From a virus: a stretch of 38,183 nt of DNA. Both the position numbers and the translations under genes were made by a program. The stretch is taken from the IMG/VR virus record IMGVR_UViG_3300030060_004116, positions 1-38,183 of that record. One strand, written 5' to 3'. The notes under the pieces are model-generated. The model saw nothing but the letters and a program-made list of their open reading frames with translations, had not been told where the DNA came from and did not search any database. Of this stretch, positions 31,331-38,183 are shown piece after piece. Position 1 is the stretch's first letter; each line of letters begins with the position of its first letter.

Positions 31331-31346
31331 TGTTTCAACGTAATTG

Positions 31347-31643
31347 TTAATTCCCTTTAACATTTATTCCCTCGTCTCCGAAAACAGTACAGAGTACATA
31401 TGAAGTCCCCGAACTTAACCAACCGCATAAAAACATGTTGATTATATTATACTCAAAAGTAAATAGTTCCGTACAAGGCGAAATTAGAAAAACTAATGTA
31501 CCAACCCAAAACCCTGTACACATAGGACATTTTAGTAACTCACCTAAAAAACCGTGCTTAGGTCTTAAACTATTAAAAATTGAACCATATACCAAAATTT
31601 GTGTTAAACCATAACACGTTAATACAAACCAAAGTAAAGACAT
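31347..31643 (-). CDS. DUF1360-like small membrane protein
   Basis: The 98-residue protein has three hydrophobic segments (residues about 2-20, 44-58 and 65-88). KCPMCTGFWVGTLVFLI near residues 38-54, with CxxC followed by GFWVG, is the signature of the DUF1360 family found in phages and bacteria. It is predicted to lie in the host inner membrane. The function of the family is unknown. Position between head genes gives no clear clue. The AACTATTTA 9-mer occurs inside this gene (31460-31468). Confidence 0.75.
   Translation of the reverse strand: MSLLWFVLTCYGLTQILVYGSIFNSLRPKHGFLGELLKCPMCTGFWVGTLVFLISPCTELFTFEYNIINMFLCGWLSSGTSYVLCTVFGDEGINVKGN
31460..31468 (-). promoter_or_regulatory. Possible late motif AACTATTTA within the DUF1360 gene
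   Basis: The minus strand reads GGAACTATTTACTTTTGAG, a sixth copy of the 9-mer, but inside a coding region and about 200 bases before the next gene. It may be a promoter for the protease group or simply coincidence, since the codons for ELFT produce it. Weakest of the six. Confidence 0.25.
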
Positions 31644-32243
31644 TTATATCCTGTAAAGTAAACCGTAATATTGCGTATAAAAAGGATCCATAGCGCCCTT
31701 CTTCTTTTGTTGTGGAACTTCACCATACTCTGTGCTGTCCCCAACATCTGGTTCGACAAGCATCTTGTCAACCTCAAAATCGTAATCAAGCGATTTTTTA
31801 AGTGTTGGTAACTCTTGTCTAAAAAACATAAAGATATTTAAAAGAACAACTTTAATAACATCTATTTTTTTATTCGCAGGATAAGTTGCTTCAATGCTGC
31901 CAAAAATATTTCCACCCTTAACAGTGTCTGGTAAAATAACGCCGCGTCTTTTCAGAAACTCAAAGAATGCATCTTGGTGTGGATAAGCAGAAGTTTTTCT
32001 TTTTTTATTGACAAAAGTCATGATCTTCTTCTTATCTGGATTAACAACAATGTCAAAAAGCGGGTGATCGTAAATAATGTAATTATTGTCTAATGTTTTA
32101 CGAATATCTAATGAAAGAAGTTGCGATGGAATTGGTTCAACAGCGACGTCAATCGATGTTGGTTGTGGTTCAACAACAGATATGGTAATCTTGTCTGGTT
32201 TCTCGTCGTCAATTTTAACCTTGATCTCATCAATACTAATCAT
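31644..32243 (-). CDS. Unidentified head-module protein
   Basis: The 199-residue protein has a proline- and valine-rich N-terminus (ITISVVEPQPTSIDVAVEP), a central beta-like part (NNYIIYDHPLFDIVVNPDKK), a helical unit AFFEFLKRRGVILPDTVKGG, and FGSIEATYPANKKIDVIKVVL. The C-terminal third is helical with charged tail. Its start codon lies inside the stop region of the preceding gene (8-base overlap, ATGATTAG). No domain recognised. It lies between portal and protease, where virion assembly factors are common. Confidence 0.6.
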   Translation of the reverse strand: MISIDEIKVKIDDEKPDKITISVVEPQPTSIDVAVEPIPSQLLSLDIRKTLDNNYIIYDHPLFDIVVNPDKKKIMTFVNKKRKTSAYPHQDAFFEFLKRRGVILPDTVKGGNIFGSIEATYPANKKIDVIKVVLLNIFMFFRQELPTLKKSLDYDFEVDKMLVEPDVGDSTEYGEVPQQKKKGAMDPFYTQYYGLLYRI

Positions 32244-33033
32244 TGTTTACAATCTCTCTTACAAGTTGTTGCATTTTCATAATTTGTTTTAACATATCTT
32301 CATTGATTAGTTCACCCTTAAACCCATCAATAACAGAAGTTACTTTATTAATTTTTTCTTGCAACTCACCTTCAAATTTTGCGTCGGTAATTGCTTCTTT
32401 GATCCTTGCTAATTCGTCATTAAGGTACATCTTCAATTCAAGACCATTGTCGGTAAAAGATGAAATATATTTTGATAACAAAATTCTTTGTTCCTCTAGC
32501 AAACCATTATAGTGATTGTTGAACTTAGAAGAAAAGATTTTCATTGTTGCATTGTTAATTTTCTTTTCTTCATTTAATTTTTGAGGCAAAGATGCCATGT
32601 ACTGTACAACAACATTTTCCATTAAAACCTTGTTTTTAATTTTTGTATTTGGTGAAAACATTTGGTAAATGCTTGCCAATGCCTTGTAGTTTGGTACAAA
32701 GTTAGAAAACACATCTTCACTTAAATTGTTATGGATCTTATTGATAAGACTTGTTTGTGCTTCAAACAACTTCTCAGCATTTAATCTTTCACGCTCTTTA
32801 CGAACATATCCAATAATCTTCTCTGCTGCGTCTTTAGTTGTTCCGCGTGTTTCTACAATCTCTTTGTAAAGATTTAAATCTTGTTTCAAAACACTATTAT
32901 TATTAAAGAACTCTTTCATTACTGCCATTATAGCAGTTTTTCTGTTTTCATCCTTAGCAACAACACTTTTGGTTAATTCTCTAACCAATGCCTCATATAA
33001 AAATGCAGTATTTCTTCTCTTATTATGATTCAT
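32236..33033 (-). CDS. Unidentified helical head-module protein
   Basis: The 265-residue protein is predominantly helical and lysine/asparagine-rich, starting MNHNKRRNTAFLYEALVREL. It has long amphipathic helices such as NAEKLFEAQTSLINKIHN and LEEQRILLSKYISS. I chose the ATG at 33033, directly after the portal stop and with AGAGGA upstream, rather than the in-frame ATG at 33072, which lies inside the portal gene. The next gene overlaps its stop. Position after the portal suggests a core, vertex or DNA packaging accessory role. No known domain is visible. Confidence 0.65.
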   Translation of the reverse strand: MNHNKRRNTAFLYEALVRELTKSVVAKDENRKTAIMAVMKEFFNNNSVLKQDLNLYKEIVETRGTTKDAAEKIIGYVRKERERLNAEKLFEAQTSLINKIHNNLSEDVFSNFVPNYKALASIYQMFSPNTKIKNKVLMENVVVQYMASLPQKLNEEKKINNATMKIFSSKFNNHYNGLLEEQRILLSKYISSFTDNGLELKMYLNDELARIKEAITDAKFEGELQEKINKVTSVIDGFKGELINEDMLKQIMKMQQLVREIVNND

Positions 33034-33034
33034 T

Positions 33035-35014
33035 CTATAAGTCCTCTGACAGTATTCTATCCATTTCTTCATTCAATGAAGACATTCTATTTTCAAATTC
33101 TTCACTATAATTAGATTTGTTTTCTTTAATAAACGCACCACCTGCCATTGATGCAAAAACATTGCGTGGTTTTCGTGGACCAGATACACCCCAAGACTCT
33201 CTTGCCTTGGCAATTTTTCGTCTATCTCGCTCTACCTTCTTATATCTTTTGCCCTTGTCTTTTGGTCCAGTATAAGATCCATCAGCAAACTCTGTATAAA
33301 TTGCTGCTTGTTTATCATCATGACGCTTTCCACCACCCTCTGGGGTTGCTAAGAGAACATCTTCCTCGGCAGCAGCGGCAGGTTCTGGTGTAGGTGCTTC
33401 AGGCGATGGCGCTTCAGGTGCTGCTGCACCCAAATCAACGCCCAAGTCCTCTTCTGGGGCAGCAGTGTCACCGCCAAGTCCGGTGTCAGCACCGAGACCT
33501 ATATCACCAACGCCGCCGAATCCGCCGCCTGTTAAGGTTTCAGCGGCAAGACCCTCACCCTGTGTCTCTGCTACTTTTGCCAATGCTGTTTCAATTTGTT
33601 TGTCATGGAATTTTTCTCTTGTGTTCCGAACTAACTCTTCCTGTGATAAACCTAAAATATTTTTTGCAATCCAACGATTGCTGTAAACATCGCCTCTTGC
33701 TTTAGACGCTGCATCTAATCTTTGATTTAGCATCTCCATTTCCTGTAACATAGAAACTCTTGATGGGTTGTGAAGTTTTAAATCAAAACCGATTAAATCA
33801 TTTCCTCTGTAACCAAGAGTATATAAATGAATTGTTGCCATCTTATCTAATTCTGCAACAACGGCTCTTTGAATTCTTTGGATTGTTCTTGCGAATCTAA
33901 TATCTTTCTGTGCAAGTGATGCTTGTTCTTCTGTTGCTCCATCACCTCTAATAAGGTAAGACATCGGGATCTTAATTGCGGCAAACAACTTATTTTGTAG
34001 ATATTTAATATCTTCAATTGCTGTGCCCCAAGTGTCACCCTGCACAGTTGAAATATCCACTGATGACTGTCCATTTCTTGTTGGAATATAGTAATCCTCT
34101 TCGATTGATAAAGGATTATAACGTAAATCAACGCGACCATTTTTATCATCGACAACCTGATGGCGTTTCATCATGGTGATGATTTTTTGCATGTATTGTT
34201 CTACTTCTTCTGGTGGAATGCCACCAACATCAATCTTAAATTGTTTTCTCTGTGGGGAACGAACAACTCTATATGCAATCATGGCATCTTCAAGAAGAGT
34301 TAATTGTCTCCAAATTCTGCGACCGGGATCCAGCACTGATGTTCCATATGGTTGATATTTGTCATTGCCTAACACTCTAAAATGTGCAAGTTGCCAATTT
34401 TCAAATGTTAAACCACCCACGTTCCATTGGTACTGTACATAATTTGGGTTAGACTGATCAGTCCCTTCCATCCTCTCAATTTCACTGACCGGGAGACCAA
34501 TGAATGATTTAATGCCGATCTCTTCATCAATATCCATGTACCCAAAGAAGTCACCATACTTACACATGGAACGGACCCATCCAAAAAGATTAGCATCAAC
34601 GTTCAGGACTTTATGAAATAATGTTTCTAATATATCTTTAATTTCTTCATTTTGGCAGTCAACAATCAATGACTTATGAAATTCAGAGTGTGTTGTGACC
34701 TCATCAGCATAAATGTCCAAAGCAGATGCTAATTCCGGCATAAATTCCATTTGGTCAAAGTCGGAATATCTTTCAACACGATTATATGAATTCATCATCG
34801 CAGTTGAAATTGACTCATAAGGATTATATGACTTGCGCTTAAAAGACTGACCGCCGACCGATCTAAATTTAGAACCGTACTTATCTACTGAATATTTTCG
34901 GTTATTTCTTACTTGTTGTGCTCTGTAATTTACGATTGGACCCGAAAACAGTCTTGTTAATCTTTGGAATAAAGGACTATTTGGATTTCTTGGGTTCTTC
35001 TTGTTCTCTGCCAT
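33035..35014 (-). CDS. 20: Portal protein, gp20-like, with extended C-terminal tail
   Basis: The 659-residue protein would form the dodecameric ring at the head vertex through which DNA is packaged and ejected. SRVERYSDFDQMEFMPELASALDIYADEVT-like sequence (elements YSDFDQMEFMPELASALDIY) near 75-95 and EDAMIAYRVVRSPQRKQF near 240 are gp20 hallmarks, as is MSYLIRGDGATEEQASLAQKDIRF (elements MSYLIRGDG and LAQKDIRFA) near 350. The C-terminal 150 residues are extra compared with T4 (524 residues): a Gly/Ala/Pro/Glu-rich linker (APEAPSPEAPTPEPAAA) and a basic segment (KRYKKVERDRRKIAKARES). It precedes the core group and follows the terminase. Confidence 0.9.
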   Translation of the reverse strand: MAENKKNPRNPNSPLFQRLTRLFSGPIVNYRAQQVRNNRKYSVDKYGSKFRSVGGQSFKRKSYNPYESISTAMMNSYNRVERYSDFDQMEFMPELASALDIYADEVTTHSEFHKSLIVDCQNEEIKDILETLFHKVLNVDANLFGWVRSMCKYGDFFGYMDIDEEIGIKSFIGLPVSEIERMEGTDQSNPNYVQYQWNVGGLTFENWQLAHFRVLGNDKYQPYGTSVLDPGRRIWRQLTLLEDAMIAYRVVRSPQRKQFKIDVGGIPPEEVEQYMQKIITMMKRHQVVDDKNGRVDLRYNPLSIEEDYYIPTRNGQSSVDISTVQGDTWGTAIEDIKYLQNKLFAAIKIPMSYLIRGDGATEEQASLAQKDIRFARTIQRIQRAVVAELDKMATIHLYTLGYRGNDLIGFDLKLHNPSRVSMLQEMEMLNQRLDAASKARGDVYSNRWIAKNILGLSQEELVRNTREKFHDKQIETALAKVAETQGEGLAAETLTGGGFGGVGDIGLGADTGLGGDTAAPEEDLGVDLGAAAPEAPSPEAPTPEPAAAAEEDVLLATPEGGGKRHDDKQAAIYTEFADGSYTGPKDKGKRYKKVERDRRKIAKARESWGVSGPRKPRNVFASMAGGAFIKENKSNYSEEFENRMSSLNEEMDRILSEDL

Positions 35015-35024
35015 TGGTCAGTTC

Positions 35025-36614
35025 CTATTTTATAAAAAACGGTAGTTTATGTATCTTTACTGTTTTTTGTTTTGCGTTGCCACCATAGATATAATTATCT
35101 TGCGGATTCCTTTCCATCCCAACAATTCTAGTATCTAATGACTTATTGCTTGTCATTATAGCAGAAAGCATAGATTTTTTATACTCTATTTCTTGTTGAT
35201 TTACAGTTAATGCTGTATCTCTTACCCAGCATCCAATAGCACACGCCATAACTAAGTCATCATTATAAGAACGCATCGCTTCTGCTTTGCCATTATTCCA
35301 AATAAATGTTTTTAATTCGTTAAATAATCTTCGTGATCTAATCTTCAATACTTTATTGCGAATAAATTCTTCTAACTTGGCAATAATCATAGGTCTTGTT
35401 TTAACTGTTGTTGAAAACCCAGCTATGATTGAAGTTTGTTCGGTGTATGATGCTTCAACATATTCATGAGTTGATTTTCTAGAATGGTAAATGTTGGGAT
35501 GACCGTAATCTTTTAATTTTGTTAAGACTGTCATACCGACTGAGTTGTTCTCTACAACAGTCATACACATGCCATAACTCTTTGATGTATCATGGATTAT
35601 ACGTGCAAAACTATCAAGTGGTAATTTACCCTGATATTCACAGCAAATCTCCATAGTGTCTGATTCAAAAACGTAAAAAGTGGAGTTGTCTTTGCCGTCG
35701 CCACGAGCAACGTCAGCAACCATAAAATATTTTTTACCTTCCTCAGCATTCTTCCAAATCCATAGATTACGATCAAATCCGGTTTTATACTCTGGTTCTA
35801 ACAGTTCTTCATTTTCGATACGAACCAAATCCTTACCATGAATAAGAGTATCACCAGACATGTTAAAGTTGCACTCCAACTCCTGCGCGATCTCTCTTGC
35901 TGACATATTTTTTGTTTCTTTCTCAAACCAATTATGATCTCTATCTGGATGGACATCCCATTTCAGTTCTATTGGATTAAAATCATTAAGACCTTGTTCT
36001 GCCTCTGAATATAACTTGTGGTATAAGTTGCCTACGCCTTTTGGTGTTGAAATGATGATACAATCACCACCAGTTGATAGGGTAGGATACAAACCTGCCC
36101 ACAAATCATCAAGACCTTCAATAATTGCTGCCTCATCAATAACGAGTAAAGAGAGCGCTTCTGAACGACCCGCATCACCTGATGTTGAAATTGCTTTTAC
36201 TTGTGATCCGTTAGACAATTCAAAAGAATTTTTGTTGTCAGTCACTAGTTCTGAGATAATCATCCAGTCTGGTATTGCCTTGAGGGCGAACTTTACCTTC
36301 TTGACTAAGTTCGCTGCGGTTGATAACTTGGTTGCCATTACGACAACATTCTTATTTTTATGGAACAAAACAAACCACGCAATATAAACAGCAGAAACAG
36401 TTGAGAGACCCAACTGTCGTGCCTTTAGAATAATATTGAAACGATTATCTTGAAAATCTTTTACAACGTCTTTCTGGAAAGGGTACATAGAGAAGGGAAT
36501 TGTTCCCTTCATTGGGTGAGCAATCTTTCCGTAATTGTTGATAAAGTAGTTTGGGTCTTTACCGCAGGCAATAATCTCTTTTTTTATCTGCGTTTTGGTT
36601 AAACCACGCGCCAT
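35025..36614 (-). CDS. 17: Terminase large subunit, gp17-like
   Basis: The ATP-driven motor packages DNA into the prohead and cuts it at the end. In this 529-residue protein the motor domain has a deviant Walker A, LKARQLGLST (63-72), where Lys64 replaces the usual lysine position, and Walker B LLVIDEAAI with Asp160 and Glu161. ISTPKGVGN (188-196) is the coupling motif. The nuclease domain has FMVADVARGDGKDNSTFYVFE (elements MVADVARGDG with Asp301), VVENNSVG near 350 and NDDLVMACAIG near 465. The ATG overlaps the stop of the preceding gene. T4 gp17 has 610 residues. Confidence 0.93.
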   Translation of the reverse strand: MARGLTKTQIKKEIIACGKDPNYFINNYGKIAHPMKGTIPFSMYPFQKDVVKDFQDNRFNIILKARQLGLSTVSAVYIAWFVLFHKNKNVVVMATKLSTAANLVKKVKFALKAIPDWMIISELVTDNKNSFELSNGSQVKAISTSGDAGRSEALSLLVIDEAAIIEGLDDLWAGLYPTLSTGGDCIIISTPKGVGNLYHKLYSEAEQGLNDFNPIELKWDVHPDRDHNWFEKETKNMSAREIAQELECNFNMSGDTLIHGKDLVRIENEELLEPEYKTGFDRNLWIWKNAEEGKKYFMVADVARGDGKDNSTFYVFESDTMEICCEYQGKLPLDSFARIIHDTSKSYGMCMTVVENNSVGMTVLTKLKDYGHPNIYHSRKSTHEYVEASYTEQTSIIAGFSTTVKTRPMIIAKLEEFIRNKVLKIRSRRLFNELKTFIWNNGKAEAMRSYNDDLVMACAIGCWVRDTALTVNQQEIEYKKSMLSAIMTSNKSLDTRIVGMERNPQDNYIYGGNAKQKTVKIHKLPFFIK

Positions 36615-37126
36615 TACTTCCCGTATTTGTGTGTCTTTAAGAAATCTCTAATTGGATCAAATGGTTTTCTTTCTGGTTCAACAACGCTATCACCTAAACC
36701 ACCAATGGTGTAGATCTTTGTTGCCTGGATCCAACTTCTCTTACGGTTCATATACTGTAAGAGAATATCAGCATCACCGTCTGGATTTAAAGACAGGGTT
36801 TTGCTTGTCGCCTTTTTGTAACGATCCTTAAGGAACTTTGCAATATTGGCAAACCTTTGCTCGACTTCTGACTCAAAAGCACTTGGTCCTTTCTTGTGGA
36901 CCTCTGGCATCGGTGCTTCTGAATGATAGTTAACAATTAATTTGTTTCCGTACATCTTTACACCAAAACCGTCCATATGACCGCTTCTAGAATCGAGTGT
37001 AGGATCTTTAACATCTCTTCTTAGACCAATTTCAATTGGTTTGCCGTCTTCATCATGGGCTCCATCGTAAGCATAACCCATTGCTTGACTAATTCCTCTG
37101 TATACTTCAAGTGCTTCTTTAGACAT
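36614..37126 (-). CDS. Unidentified protein upstream of the terminase
   Basis: The 170-residue protein carries MSKEALEVYRGISQAMGYAY at its start, then GLRRDVKDPTLDSRSGHMDG and KMYGNKLIVNYHSEAPMPEV, followed by helices and a basic region. No helix-turn-helix is apparent, so I do not call it the small terminase, although the place fits. The C-terminal RDFLKTHKYGK is basic. It overlaps the zinc-ribbon gene by 8 bases and shares its last base with the terminase start, so it is tightly linked to the packaging operon. Confidence 0.6.
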   Translation of the reverse strand: MSKEALEVYRGISQAMGYAYDGAHDEDGKPIEIGLRRDVKDPTLDSRSGHMDGFGVKMYGNKLIVNYHSEAPMPEVHKKGPSAFESEVEQRFANIAKFLKDRYKKATSKTLSLNPDGDADILLQYMNRKRSWIQATKIYTIGGLGDSVVEPERKPFDPIRDFLKTHKYGK

Positions 37127-37490
37127 TATCTGGTCTCCAACCTTGTTCCCATCTGTCTTCTCTGCCCTCTACATGTTGTATGTAGCAGTTCCGACAGCAT
37201 TCGTATTTTGTTTCGTACAGCATATCCTGCTGTTTTAGAATATTTGAGCATACATCACAAACACTCTTACTATCCTTCTTAATTAGTTTTGCAGAAAATA
37301 AAAATCCCTCATGCTCTTCAACGCGATCAGCAGTCATCTCTTTAACCTTATTTTCTTTTAATTGTTGAAGGTATTCTTTTTCTTTTTCCGGCGTCCAATT
37401 TGAAGAGGGATTCTGAACTGCCTCTTCACCGTACTTTTGTTTTATTGCCTTCTCTAATCCAGCGATGTAGTTTAGATCTTTATTGTTCAT
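37119..37490 (-). CDS. Putative zinc-ribbon protein
   Basis: The 123-residue protein has an amphipathic helical N-terminal half (LEKAIKQKYGEEAV, KEKEYLQQLKENKVKEM), then CDVC at about residue 78 and CCRNC about 20 residues later, joined by a linker. The pattern of two Cys pairs suits a zinc-ribbon domain. It probably binds nucleic acid or protein, but no family can be named. The start overlaps the end of the preceding membrane-protein gene (ATGA), and its stop overlaps the next gene. Confidence 0.65.
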   Translation of the reverse strand: MNNKDLNYIAGLEKAIKQKYGEEAVQNPSSNWTPEKEKEYLQQLKENKVKEMTADRVEEHEGFLFSAKLIKKDSKSVCDVCSNILKQQDMLYETKYECCRNCYIQHVEGREDRWEQGWRPDNV

Positions 37491-37924
37491 TTACTCGCCT
37501 GCGCTGCGGCATAAAAGATGCCAATTGACAATCCAACACCAGCAACAAAACCACCAACAAACCATAACTTAGTATAATCTGGTTTCTGTGATTTTTTAAT
37601 AACTTCTTCTAATCTTTTTACTTCGGCATTCTTGAGTCTCATAAGTTCGTCAAACTTTTTCTTGCCTGTATCTCTCTCAATAGTAATGAGTCTTTTTTCA
37701 AAATTACATTCGGCTGTAATCTTTTTTATTGAGAAGTCTTTATTCATCTCACAAATCTTAACAGCGCTTTCTCTTTTTGCTGCCATTGTTGCTTCTGCGG
37801 ACTTATCTAATAGTATACCACTGAATGGTGCTCTTTGACCTTTCTTTATCGCAGCGATTTTACCATTAGCAAAGCAAGTTATTGGAAATAAAGTTATTAA
37901 TAAGATAATTGTTGTGGTTTTCAT
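37487..37924 (-). CDS. Exported membrane protein with spanin-like topology
   Basis: The 145-residue protein has a signal-peptide-like N-terminus (residues 1-19, TTTIILLITLFPITCFA), a periplasmic-length central coiled region containing two cysteines (near 58 and 72) and Glu/Lys-rich heptads (KNAEVKRLEEVIKKS), and a C-terminal hydrophobic helix, FVGGFVAGVGLSIGIFYAAA, near 122-142. N-terminal export signal plus C-terminal anchor is the layout of single-protein spanins, which disrupt the outer membrane at lysis. The cysteine at residue 17 might be lipid-modified, but the preceding residues do not match a canonical lipobox. The gene is far from the endolysin, so the assignment is tentative. Confidence 0.5.
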   Translation of the reverse strand: MKTTTIILLITLFPITCFANGKIAAIKKGQRAPFSGILLDKSAEATMAAKRESAVKICEMNKDFSIKKITAECNFEKRLITIERDTGKKKFDELMRLKNAEVKRLEEVIKKSQKPDYTKLWFVGGFVAGVGLSIGIFYAAAQASK

Positions 37925-38183
37925 TCTTCAACCTCAACGATCTCCAATCCGAACTCATCAGCAAGAGCCGACACTCTTTCTTCTTCGGGCATAGAAACGA
38001 TCTCTTTTATTCTTTTCTTTTCTTGTCGCTTTATTTTCTCGCCCTTTTCTTTTTTCATTTCATCGACTGCCTGAACAGCAACCTTAAAATCATGCTGTGC
38101 TCTGGTTTTCTCTTTAACCTCTTCTTCATGGGAGTCATTCAGAACTTTAATTTCTTCTTCGTTCTGTTTAATCTTGCCTTCGT
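37921..38183 (-). CDS. C-terminal part of a highly charged coiled-coil protein (partial)
   Basis: The last 86 codons of a gene enter from the right edge. The product is dominated by Glu and Lys (QNEEEIKVLNDSHEEEVKEK) and likely forms a long alpha helix or coiled coil, then ends in a more hydrophobic unit SALADEFGLEIVEVEE. Its stop TGA overlaps the ATG of the membrane-protein gene (ATGA). With that neighbour it could be a paired gene, but the N-terminus is outside the window and no family is recognisable. Confidence 0.6.
   Translation of the reverse strand, partial: EGKIKQNEEEIKVLNDSHEEEVKEKTRAQHDFKVAVQAVDEMKKEKGEKIKRQEKKRIKEIVSMPEEERVSALADEFGLEIVEVEE

Noticed and set aside
33034-33072. N-terminal extension of the 265-residue protein after the portal
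   Set aside because: These 13 codons lie within the portal reading frame; the ATG at 33033 is preceded by AGAGGA and starts right after the portal stop.
36614-37126. Small terminase subunit
   Set aside because: Location before the large terminase fits, but no DNA-binding helix-turn-helix or coiled-coil oligomer region of gp16 type is visible.
590-37838. Many plus-strand ORFs of 60-120 codons across the window
   Set aside because: They lie opposite clear minus-strand genes, have no visible domains, lack consistent ribosome-binding sites and are usual by-products of the codon pattern in the opposite frame.

Overview
The window is part of the genome of a contractile-tailed, T4-related double-stranded DNA phage, probably from an aquatic or marine setting. 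Every recognisable gene lies on the minus strand, so the natural reading direction is from position 38183 to position 1. Packing is tight, with many ATGA/TAATG overlaps. The longest gene-free gaps are about 100 bases, and I saw no tRNA, CRISPR array, insertion sequence or integrase. The core is the T4 set (terminase gp17, portal gp20, protease gp21, scaffold gp22, capsid gp23, neck gp13/14/15, sheath gp18, tube gp19, gp26-like, gp53, helicase gp41, SSB gp32, UvsX, RNase H). The replicase, however, is a stand-alone family A polymerase domain and the proteins are distant from T4, so I read it as a 'far-T4' lineage. Clear Shine-Dalgarno sites and near-perfect TTGACA-17-TATAAT promoters suggest a host with ordinary sigma70 transcription; the host itself cannot be named.

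Layout in transcription order. Positions 38183-35025 hold a partial coiled-coil protein, a membrane protein with spanin-like topology, a zinc-ribbon protein, an unknown protein and the large terminase. Positions 35014-25087 are the head module: portal, several small unknowns, a DUF1360 membrane protein, protease, a ribosomal protein bS21 homologue, two likely head-surface proteins (one lectin-fold-like), scaffold and major capsid protein. A strong terminator follows the capsid gene. Positions 24991-10000 are the neck and tail module: three neck/completion proteins, a very large sheath, two tube paralogues, a gp26-like zinc protein with an overlapping small ORF, a helical tape-measure candidate, a tube-cap-like baseplate protein, gp53 and two AT-rich unknown structural proteins.

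Positions 9992-1426 are the replication and nucleotide module: exonuclease-less PolA, a divergent tubulin/FtsZ-like protein, SSB, UvsX, a 46-residue lysine-rich peptide, RNase H, a small acidic protein with a calcium-loop-like motif, DnaB-type helicase and a B12-dependent ribonucleotide reductase. Positions 1322-102 are a holin-like/endolysin lysis pair, and a new gene begins at position 52 behind a consensus promoter.

Two promoter classes separate the modules. Replication genes sit behind host-type sigma70 promoters with 17-base spacers. Several structural genes and the lysis pair carry a shared AACTATTTA motif 20-45 bases before their start codons, a candidate phage late promoter. The least expected genes are the FtsZ/tubulin-like protein beside the polymerase and the bS21 homologue inside the head module.
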